From contig CAZNWE010000059.1 of the NCBI GenBank assembly GCA_964576715.1, forward strand, positions 1 through 25,973: 25,973 bases of DNA. Direction: 5' to 3'. Below are positions 1 through 4,071 of this stretch, in pieces. The DNA is from SLRI01 sp964576715 (GTDB taxonomy: Bacteria; Pseudomonadota; Alphaproteobacteria; Geminicoccales; Geminicoccaceae). The number at the start of each line of letters is the position of its first letter. Position 1 is the stretch's first letter. The notes below the pieces were generated by a model. That model was not told the origin of the DNA. It did no database searches and saw only the letters and a list, made by a program, of their open reading frames with translations. The position numbers were made by a program, and so were the translations under genes.

Positions 1-255
1 CTCCATGAAGCCCGGCCAGTTGGTGCCGAACTGAAAGCTCATGGTGATGCCGGAGACGACGCCGAGTGCAAAGGTGACGGCGAACACCTTCACCCAGAAC
101 TGGTAGGCCTCCATCCAGGCCGGGTCGTTGCTCCTGTTGTAGGCGAGCTTGAACCAGACCAGCACCCAGCCGAGGGCGATGGAGATCATCGGAAAGAGGA
201 TGTGGAAGGAGATGTTGGCCGCGAATTGCATGCGGGCGAGCAAGAGGGCGTCCAT
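1..255 (-). CDS. cydA: Cytochrome bd ubiquinol oxidase subunit I, N-terminal part (gene continues beyond the window edge)
   Basis: Only the first 85 codons are inside the window. Subunit I of cytochrome bd (bd or cyanide-insensitive type) oxidises ubiquinol and reduces oxygen to water in the inner membrane. The visible part begins MDALLLARMQFAANISFHIL; His18 corresponds to the conserved N-terminal haem-ligand histidine (His19 in E. coli CydA). It is followed by the first membrane helix, a short loop, and a second helix containing GVVSGITMSFQFG, which is typical of CydA. The ATG at 255-253 is preceded on the minus strand by AAGGAGG with nine bases of spacing, a strong ribosome site. The regulator gene upstream ends at 260, four bases before this ATG, so the two are almost certainly cotranscribed. 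cydB would be expected beyond the left edge. The bd versus CIO subtype cannot be decided because the Q-loop lies outside the window. Confidence 0.93.
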   Translation of the reverse strand, partial: MDALLLARMQFAANISFHILFPMISIALGWVLVWFKLAYNRSNDPAWMEAYQFWVKVFAVTFALGVVSGITMSFQFGTNWPGFME

Positions 256-259
256 GCGG

Positions 260-895
260 TCAGGCCTCCTTGGCCATAGAGGTCGGGTCGGTCGTTGCCA
301 CCGTGGTCTTGGTCGTCCGGGAGCGTCGCTTGCCACCGGGCAGGAGGGTCAGGCGATCCTTCATCTCGAGGATCTTCTGCACCTTGGCACCCATGGCCAG
401 GAGTTGCTGGAGGCGGTCGGTCTCGAGCCGCTGGACGTCGTCGTACCAGCCGGTCAGGAGCTCGATCAGTCCGTGCATCTCCCTGAGCCGCGCCTGGGCG
501 TGGCGCTCTTCGGGCGAGGCCGGTTCCTGCATCAGGGCTTCGCGGAGCATGGACAACGTCGGGTCGACCTCGCGCTTCTTGCGCTCCTCGACCAGGGTGC
601 GGAGGATCTCCCAGACGTCGTCCGGGGTGGTGAAGTAGTCGCGGCGATCGTCCGGCAGGTGCTTGAGGCGCACCAGGTTCCAGGCCTGCAGCTCCTTCAG
701 GCCGATCGAGACGTTGGAGCGCGAGAAGCCGAGCCGCGCCGCGATCGTCTCGGCGTTGAGCGGCTCGGCGGCGAGGAACAGGAGGGCGTAGATCTGGCCC
801 ACCGTGCGGTTGATGCCCCAGCGGCTGCCCATCTCGCCGAAATGCAGGACGGCGCCCTGAACGAGCGGGGGAAGGTTCATCGCGTGTTCTGCCAT
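260..895 (-). CDS. GbsR/MarR-family winged-helix transcriptional regulator, upstream of cydA
   Basis: A 211-residue protein beginning MAEHAMNLPP. It shows the COG1510 (GbsR-like) layout: an N-terminal helix (PPLVQGAVLHFGEMGSRWGI), then a winged HTH in which the recognition region is ARLGFSRSNVSIGLKEL and the wing is VRLKHLPDDRRDYF, then a long charged C-terminal helical region ending in a Lys/Arg/Thr-rich tail. Such regulators often control neighbouring genes. The four-base gap to cydA suggests it regulates, or is coregulated with, the cytochrome bd operon; this is inference. The frame stays open upstream to 1060, but that stretch lies over the sRNA terminator at 992-1022 and does not look coding. 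ATG 895 or ATG 880 (MNLPP) are the plausible starts; neither has a good Shine-Dalgarno. A perfect 7-4-7 palindrome (895-912) overlaps ATG 895 and may be an autoregulatory operator. Confidence 0.85.
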   Translation of the reverse strand: MAEHAMNLPPLVQGAVLHFGEMGSRWGINRTVGQIYALLFLAAEPLNAETIAARLGFSRSNVSIGLKELQAWNLVRLKHLPDDRRDYFTTPDDVWEILRTLVEERKKREVDPTLSMLREALMQEPASPEERHAQARLREMHGLIELLTGWYDDVQRLETDRLQQLLAMGAKVQKILEMKDRLTLLPGGKRRSRTTKTTVATTDPTSMAKEA

Positions 896-912
896 TTCAG
901 AAAAATCTGAAA
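895..912. promoter_or_regulatory. Palindrome at the start of the GbsR-type gene, candidate operator
   Basis: The plus strand reads TTTCAGA (895-901), AAAA (902-905), TCTGAAA (906-912), a perfect 7-bp inverted repeat that overlaps the last base of the ATG at 895-893. A weak promoter can be placed on the minus strand: TTGTCG (934-929), 17 bases, TTCAGA (911-906). The palindrome would then cover the -10 box and the start. MarR-type dimers usually bind palindromes of this size. The operator role is inferred; an RNA hairpin masking the start is the alternative. Confidence 0.5.
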
Positions 913-991
913 CAGGAGATAGCGGGGGCGACAACGGCGGCAAGTGGGGCCGCGGCCTTTCGGCCTGCCATGGCATGGCCAGCGATCGAGC

Positions 992-1079
992 AAAAAAAGA
1001 GGCCGCGGCAGAAGCCGCGGCCCAGTGATTAGGGAGGAAACGCCTCAAGTCGGGTGTCACAGGAGAAACCCATGAACAC
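992..1079 (-). ncRNA. Small RNA copy 1, alpha-r8/MmgR-like (TTTCCTCCCT core with intrinsic terminator)
   Basis: An RNA of about 88 nt is predicted on the minus strand. It would start at about 1079, six to seven bases after a -10 box, and end in a textbook intrinsic terminator: GGCCGCGGC (1001-1009), AGAA loop, GCCGCGGCC (1014-1022), then seven U residues (998-992). The middle contains UUUCCUCCCU (1040-1031), which is complementary to purine-rich Shine-Dalgarno sequences. The 51 bases 1030-1080 are identical to 2281-2331, while the terminator stem differs slightly and still pairs. As I recall, an unpaired UUUCCUCCCU element followed by a GC-rich terminator is the hallmark of the alpha-r8 (MmgR) sRNA family of alphaproteobacteria. 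The family assignment comes from memory of that motif, not from a covariance-model search. A 5' stem GGGU/ACCC is possible. Confidence 0.78.
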
Positions 1080-1086
1080 GAGAAAG

Positions 1087-1115
1087 ACGTTAACGGTTCA
1101 CTAGCACTTCGCCAA
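1087..1115 (-). promoter_or_regulatory. Sigma70-type promoter of sRNA copy 1
   Basis: On the minus strand the -35 box TTGGCG lies at 1115-1110 and the -10 box TAACGT at 1092-1087, separated by exactly 17 bases. The conserved transcribed sequence begins at 1080/1079. The second sRNA copy has different hexamers (TTGCCC, TAGAAC) with the same 17-base spacer and the same distance to the conserved RNA start, which supports both as real promoters. Confidence 0.68.
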
Positions 1116-1143
1116 ACAAAAAAGCCCAGGTGAGCCGATCTAT

Positions 1144-1190
1144 CGTTTCGATTTTACTGCTAATTTGTTTGGCAACTGCCTAAAATTTTA
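1144..1190. promoter_or_regulatory. Conserved upstream elements of sRNA copy 1
   Basis: Two short elements lie upstream of the promoter: CGTTTCG at 1144-1150 (plus strand) and the palindrome TAAAATTTTA at 1181-1190. Both recur at the second sRNA copy (2395-2401 and 2432-2441). The CGTTTCG element is 29 bases from the -35 box in both copies, and the two elements are 37 bases apart in both, while the sequence between them has diverged. That pattern suggests protein-binding sites or an UP-like element. No known regulator is recognised. Confidence 0.5.
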
Positions 1191-1235
1191 GTCAATTCAT
1201 CGACATTGGCGCAATCCTTGCGGCGCCTTGGGTGA

Positions 1236-1781
1236 TCAGGCCGGCAGCCGCCGGTCGTAGTCCGCCTTGAGGCGCATCCAGCCGTCCCAAAAGCACTCGG
1301 GCGCCTTGCCCATGGCCCGGGCGACCAGGATGTCGAGGTGCATGTGCCAGCCGGCGCCGACATTCAGCAAGGTCGACCGGTCGGGCAGGCGGCGATGGGT
1401 CAGGGTGAGCAGCACCCCGTCGCCCTTGGGCTCGAGCTCGATAACGACACCGCCGGTGCTGCCCCAGGTGAAGCCGAGCCGCCTCGGCGGATCGACCTCG
1501 GTGATCCGGCATTCCAGGCGGTGCTCCTCGGGGAAGCCTTCTGGGCGGATGCCGGGGGGCTCGCTGAGCGCCTCGTTGCGCCAGACGAGCTCGAAGGGGG
1601 CGCTCTCGGCGAGCTCCATCTCGCCGGCGGCCAGCCACTGGCGGCGGAGATCGCTCTCGGTGAGATAGGCCCAGATGCGCTCGATCGGGCCCGGCAGCAG
1701 GCGCTCGATCGTCAGCGTGGCGGGCTCGGTCAGTACACCATAGCTGCTCTTGGCGGTGGCGAGGGTGGCAAGCTCGGTCAT
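1236..1781 (-). CDS. SRPBCC / AHSA1-domain protein, partner of the ArsR-type regulator
   Basis: A 181-residue soluble protein beginning MTELATLATAKSSYGVLTEP. Features of the START-like/AHSA1 (SRPBCC) fold are visible: TLTIERLLPGPIERIWAYLT (first strand and helix), LRRQWLAAGEM, RLECRITEVDPPRRLGFTW, strand pairs VVIELEPKGDGVLLTLTHRR, and the long C-terminal helix GWHMHLDILVARAMG. These domains form a hydrophobic cavity that binds unknown lipophilic ligands; no catalytic residues can be assigned. The ATG at 1781 has an AAAGGAG ribosome site, and the stop codon of the upstream arsR-type gene overlaps it (ATGA). ArsR plus SRPBCC pairs are common in proteobacteria, and the regulator presumably controls this gene. 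The ligand and role are unknown. Confidence 0.88.
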   Translation of the reverse strand: MTELATLATAKSSYGVLTEPATLTIERLLPGPIERIWAYLTESDLRRQWLAAGEMELAESAPFELVWRNEALSEPPGIRPEGFPEEHRLECRITEVDPPRRLGFTWGSTGGVVIELEPKGDGVLLTLTHRRLPDRSTLLNVGAGWHMHLDILVARAMGKAPECFWDGWMRLKADYDRRLPA

Positions 1782-2143
1782 CGGTCGTCTCCTTTGGTTG
1801 TAGGCGTTTCGACTGTGTCCGCCGCGTCGAGGAGCTGCTCCAGCACGGACAGGCGATCGGTCCAGAAGCGCTCGTAGAAGCTCAGCCATTGGTGGGCGGT
1901 GGCCAGTGGCCCGGGGTCGAGGCGGCAGAGATGGGTGCGGCCGCGCACTTCCCGACGGATCAGCCCGGCCTTCTCCAGCGCCTTGATGTGCTTGGACGCG
2001 GCCGCGAGCGAGATGGCGAAGGGTTCGGCGAGCTGGCCCACCGTTCGCTCGCCGCCGGCGAGCTCGCGCAGCATCCGTCGGCGCGTGGCGTCGCCGAGGG
2101 CGTGAAAGACGGCATCCAGATGGGGTGCGTGATGTTCAACCAT
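1778..2143 (-). CDS. ArsR-family winged-helix repressor, probably leaderless
   Basis: A 121-residue protein from ATG 2143 (MVEHHAPHLDAVFHALGD). It has a classic ArsR/SmtB winged HTH: DATRRRMLRELAGGERTVGQLAEPF, recognition helix SLAAASKHIKALEKAGL and wing REVRGRTHLCRLDPG, then the helix HQWLSFYERFWTDRLSVLEQLL. No metal-binding cysteines are present, so a metal sensor role is unlikely; it fits the subgroup paired with SRPBCC genes. An ATG at 2155 and a TTG at 2179 are in frame, but the promoter TTGACT, 17 bases, TATGTT lies over them and predicts transcription from the A of ATG 2143, which has no Shine-Dalgarno. The gene is therefore best read as leaderless. A 9-6-9 palindrome covers the -10 box and start. 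The stop overlaps the next gene by four bases. Confidence 0.87.
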   Translation of the reverse strand: MVEHHAPHLDAVFHALGDATRRRMLRELAGGERTVGQLAEPFAISLAAASKHIKALEKAGLIRREVRGRTHLCRLDPGPLATAHQWLSFYERFWTDRLSVLEQLLDAADTVETPTTKGDDR

Positions 2144-2179
2144 GTTGTTGAACATAAGGGCACATGAGCCAATAGTCAA
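2132..2179 (-). promoter_or_regulatory. arsR-type gene promoter with overlapping palindromic operator
   Basis: On the minus strand TTGACT (2179-2174), 17 bases, TATGTT (2156-2151) form a near-consensus promoter. Seven bases after the -10 box comes the ATG at 2143. The palindrome ATGTTCAAC (2132-2140), CATGTT, GTTGAACAT (2147-2155) overlaps the -10 box, the predicted start site and the first codons, exactly where an ArsR repressor would block RNA polymerase. The promoter and palindrome are seen in the sequence; autorepression is inferred. Confidence 0.72.
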
Positions 2180-2243
2180 CCAGATCGTTTAATGATCGGG
2201 CGCGGACCGTCGCTGGCGGCAAGGGAGAAGGCTGGCGGCGGGT

Positions 2244-2330
2244 AAAAAAAGGGCCGCGGTGGAAGCCGCGGCCCAGCGAGTAGGGAGGAAACGCCTCAAG
2301 TCGGGTGTCACAGGAGAAACCCATGAACAC
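2244..2330 (-). ncRNA. Small RNA copy 2, alpha-r8/MmgR-like
   Basis: This is the second copy of the RNA predicted at 992-1079. Bases 2281-2331 are identical to 1030-1080, and the UUUCCUCCCU core is at 2291-2282. The terminator is GGGCCGCGG (2251-2259), a six-base loop, CCGCGGCCC (2266-2274) and seven U residues (2250-2244). The loop and stem edges differ from copy 1 while pairing is kept, so the RNA structure, not a protein, appears to be conserved. A 14-codon reading frame in copy 1 (stop TAA just after the core) loses its stop in copy 2 (TAC), which argues against a conserved peptide. Its own promoter lies just upstream. Confidence 0.78.
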
Positions 2331-2337
2331 GTCACTG

Positions 2338-2366
2338 GTTCTAGCCTGCAGGTAGAAATAGGGCAA
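2338..2366 (-). promoter_or_regulatory. Sigma70-type promoter of sRNA copy 2
   Basis: On the minus strand TTGCCC (2366-2361), 17 bases, TAGAAC (2343-2338). Sequence identity with copy 1 begins at 2331, six bases after the -10 box, which marks the probable transcription start at 2330/2331. Confidence 0.68.
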
Positions 2367-2394
2367 CGAAAAAAGACCGTTTCGGAAGGACGAT

Positions 2395-2441
2395 CGTTTC
2401 GAATTCGCGCTGTTTTAGAGGTGAAAGCCGCTAAAATTTTA
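2395..2441. promoter_or_regulatory. Conserved upstream elements of sRNA copy 2
   Basis: CGTTTCG at 2395-2401 and TAAAATTTTA at 2432-2441 lie at the same distances from each other (37 bases) and from the -35 box (29 bases) as in copy 1, although the sequence between them differs. These are candidate activator or repressor sites shared by the two sRNA genes. Confidence 0.5.
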
Positions 2442-2522
2442 CCCATGGCCTGAGGTCGGCACGGTGCCGGACCGGCAGGCTGGCGATAAAGATCGCAACC
2501 TTTTGGCGAACGAGGCCGCAGC

Positions 2523-2825
2523 TCAGCCGACGGCGCCGGGGGGCGGGCGGAGTTCGATCAGGCCGCTGTCGATAACCAGCGCGATGCCATAGGTGAAGAT
2601 GGCGGCGAGCACGGTGGTCACCGCCGCCTTCAAGAGCAGTCGCGGCTTCTCCGGGGCGCTGGTGGCATGTCCGGGTTCGGGATGCTCGGGTGGTGCGGCA
2701 CCCCACGGCAGGGCCATGAAGAAGACGAGCCACCAGACGCAGACATAGGTGACAACAGCGCCGAGGGTGCTCAAGGAGTTGGCTTTCGCAAGGAGGGAGG
2801 ATGTGGAGGAAATGGTTTCCCCCAC
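2523..2825 (-). CDS. DUF1467-family small membrane protein (start uncertain)
   Basis: Up to 100 residues. The core AVVTYVCVWWLVFFMALPWG, followed by PPEHPEPGHATSAPEKPRLLLKA and a second hydrophobic helix (AAVTTVLAAIFTYGIALVI), is characteristic of DUF1467, a two-helix inner-membrane protein of unknown function in alphaproteobacteria. It is usually encoded next to mce, as is nearly the case here; about 1.2 kb of accessory DNA intervenes. The frame begins with GTG at 2825 inside a palindromic repeat, so its first ~17 residues (GETISSTSS and following) are probably not native; TTG at 2774 (LSTLGAVVTY) would give the usual length. Neither start has a convincing ribosome site. Expression may have been altered by the insertion. 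Confidence 0.75.
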   Translation of the reverse strand: MGETISSTSSLLAKANSLSTLGAVVTYVCVWWLVFFMALPWGAAPPEHPEPGHATSAPEKPRLLLKAAVTTVLAAIFTYGIALVIDSGLIELRPPPGAVG

Positions 2826-2837
2826 GCCCCCTCGGTA
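2801..2837 (-). repeat. Palindromic repeat, left copy, inverted relative to 4013-4049
   Basis: Read on the minus strand, this element carries CCGAGGGGG, then GTGGGGGAAA, CCA and TTTCCTCCAC, an imperfect hairpin with one G-U pair. It aligns with the plus strand at 4013-4049 over about 37 bases with about six differences, all transitions. One stem position changes from U-A to C-G, a compensatory exchange. The two copies flank the hicA-like insert in opposite orientations. Confidence 0.6.
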
Positions 2838-2904
2838 TGTTGTTGGGGTGGGGAGGGGGCATTTTGGCTGTTGCTCGTGGGGCGGTCAGGAGTGGAGATA
2901 GTGC

Positions 2905-3114
2905 TCAGGCGGCGAAAACCTCGTCGCGCACGAAATGCAGCCGGATCAGCTTCGGGGGCGCGGGGTCGTCATCGAAATGGCATCGCACAGCCTCACGTAC
3001 AGCCGCCCGAAGCTCTTCGAGTGTTTCCGCCTCAGTGAAGATTGATTGCCCGACGGCCGACGCGACATAGCCGCCGTCCGGGGCGTCTTCGACGAGAAAA
3101 ATGAGCTCTGTCAT
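2905..3114 (-). CDS. HicB-like short antitoxin-type protein (often labelled 2-oxoisovalerate dehydrogenase)
   Basis: A 69-residue protein from ATG 3114 (MTELIFLVEDAPDGGYVASA); a GTG at 3120 is an alternative start. The pattern (strand, then DGGYVASAVGQSIFTEAETLEELRAAVREAVRCHF) is the HicB-like RNase H-type fold, in which GGY and SIFTEAETLEEL are conserved. Proteins of this length are often annotated misleadingly as 2-oxoisovalerate dehydrogenase. It lacks the C-terminal HTH or ribbon-helix-helix domain found in full-length HicB, so DNA binding is doubtful. It lies 42 bases downstream of the hicA-like gene, in toxin-first order as in many hicAB operons. It probably neutralises the HicA-like protein by direct binding (family knowledge plus context). 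Confidence 0.75.
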   Translation of the reverse strand: MTELIFLVEDAPDGGYVASAVGQSIFTEAETLEELRAAVREAVRCHFDDDPAPPKLIRLHFVRDEVFAA

Positions 3115-3156
3115 GTACACATGCTAGATCGACGGCTCGGCGTTGTCGATTGTGCT

Positions 3157-3417
3157 CTATCGCTTTTTGCCGAAGAGGCGCGAGTGGACCTCGCTGAGCG
3201 CGAGGCCGCAATGCTGTGACACGTCCCTCAGGATTGCCGCGAGCGTGCCGGTCTTGATCGGTTGGTGATCAGGGATCGTGAGCTTATGGCCAGCGCAGGC
3301 CTCACTGTGCAGCCGAATATGGCTGCCACGCTGTCGATCGATGACATACCCCAGCTTTTCCAGCCGCTTCGCCAGCGAGCGTCCGCCGATATCGCGTGGT
3401 AGTCGGGCTCTCGCCAT
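3157..3417 (-). CDS. hicA: HicA-family mRNA interferase toxin
   Basis: An 86-residue basic protein with the HicA/YcfA double-stranded-RNA-binding-like fold. LAKRLEKLGYVIDRQRGSHIRLH carries the catalytic-region histidine (His33 in GSH), followed by HKLTIPDHQPIKTGTLAAILRDV, the hallmark second half of the family. HicA proteins cleave mRNA when free of HicB. The ATG at 3417 has AGGA upstream with about nine bases of spacing. The C-terminal ~20 residues (LALSEVHSRLFGKKR) extend slightly past the usual ~60-residue core. The partner gene follows directly. The GC content is lower than in the nuo genes, consistent with acquired DNA. Confidence 0.85.
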   Translation of the reverse strand: MARARLPRDIGGRSLAKRLEKLGYVIDRQRGSHIRLHSEACAGHKLTIPDHQPIKTGTLAAILRDVSQHCGLALSEVHSRLFGKKR

Positions 3418-3525
3418 CGGGCAGCATCCTGTGCATTGCGATATGAATGCACTTGTCCACTAGCAGAAGTCCTGACGGTGAGAAAACTGCCATAAATTCT
3501 GGGTCCAAAGACTCTTGCGCGCACT

Positions 3526-3963
3526 TCAGCGGAACATAACCTGCGCAGCTTTCGGGAAGCTCCGCTTGATCAGCAATGCCGTTCTCCGGTCGTTGCGACC
3601 TCGCTTGAGCAACGTTCGCATGGTCTCGAACGAAGCAACCTCGGCGAAGTCCGACAAGAGCTTGCCATGCCAAAGTTGTCGCAACGCAGCTTCCGGCTGG
3701 AGGCTGCAGCGCTCAACCATTTCGGCGACGGTCCAGGCCAAAAAAGACAATTGCCATTCCTGCCATCTTCTTGGTCGCCCTGGCTTTCCCGCAGGCGTCA
3801 AACCGAGCCGCTTGCATCGCCTTGCGAAGCTAATTGGCCGGCCGCGATTTCGTTTGGGCGGACGAATGATGAAGGAGCCTCTTTGCACCGGCGGCCATCG
3901 GGTAGGATCATCACCGTAGAGCGCGGGCCAGAGAATGCCAACATATCGAGAACACGGGTGCAT
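3526..3963 (-). CDS. Unrecognised 145-residue ORF in the accessory insert
   Basis: I do not recognise this protein. It starts with ATG at 3963 (MHPCSRYVGILWPAL), has a very basic Arg/Pro-rich middle (RPPKRNRGRPISFARRCKRLGL, then GKPGRPRRWQEW) and a helical, more acidic C-terminal half ending SFPKAAQVMF. The pattern RRW-x-EW-x(17)-RC-x-LQPEAALRQLW could be a helical DNA-binding or adaptor domain, but nothing decides this. There is no clear ribosome site; a 12-bp perfect palindrome lies at 3972-3983 just upstream. The codon use is less GC-skewed than that of the nuo genes. It may be a genuine accessory gene, a decayed remnant or a chance frame; the frame is open on the same strand as the neighbours and does not overlap them. 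Confidence 0.4.
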   Translation of the reverse strand: MHPCSRYVGILWPALYGDDPTRWPPVQRGSFIIRPPKRNRGRPISFARRCKRLGLTPAGKPGRPRRWQEWQLSFLAWTVAEMVERCSLQPEAALRQLWHGKLLSDFAEVASFETMRTLLKRGRNDRRTALLIKRSFPKAAQVMFR

Positions 3964-3971
3964 TGGTTTGT

Positions 3972-3983
3972 CTATCGCGATAG
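3972..3983. promoter_or_regulatory. 12-bp perfect palindrome upstream of the unrecognised ORF
   Basis: CTATCGCGATAG is a perfect even palindrome nine bases upstream of the ATG at 3963, a position suited to an operator. No matching regulator is recognised, and a 12-bp palindrome can also arise by chance. Confidence 0.3.
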
Positions 3984-4012
3984 CTATTCCTCATCATTGC
4001 GGGAACGCAAAC

Positions 4013-4049
4013 TGCCGAGGGGGTGCGGGGGAAATCATTTCCCCCGCAC
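4013..4049 (+). repeat. Palindromic repeat, right copy, with a perfect 13-1-13 inverted repeat
   Basis: GTGCGGGGGAAAT (4023-4035), one C, and ATTTCCCCCGCAC (4037-4049) form a perfect palindrome, preceded by CCGAGGGGG. It lies 22 bases after the mce stop codon, so it may act as a hairpin end-point for the long nuo transcript, but there is no U-tract on either strand. A related copy in the opposite orientation lies at 2801-2837. Confidence 0.65.
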
Positions 4050-4071
4050 TTCACTTCTACTCCTAAGCCGC

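Noticed and set aside
896..1060. N-terminal extension of the GbsR-type regulator to 1060.
   Set aside because: The extension crosses the sRNA terminator and its T-run; family similarity begins only near ATG 895/880.
1030..1074. A 14-codon peptide frame inside sRNA copy 1 (MGFSCDTRLEAFPP, stop TAA).
   Set aside because: Copy 2 changes the stop to TAC and runs into the terminator. No ribosome site precedes the ATG, so conservation is better explained at RNA level.
2136..2446. Minus-strand frames of 76 and 85 codons across sRNA copy 2.
   Set aside because: They run through promoter, sRNA and terminator sequence; they share residues with the non-coding N-terminal extension at 896-1060, showing repeated non-coding DNA read as protein.
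3302..3673. A 123-codon minus-strand frame overlapping the hicA-like gene and the 145-residue ORF.
   Set aside because: It overlaps a recognised gene in another frame and has no domain or ribosome site.
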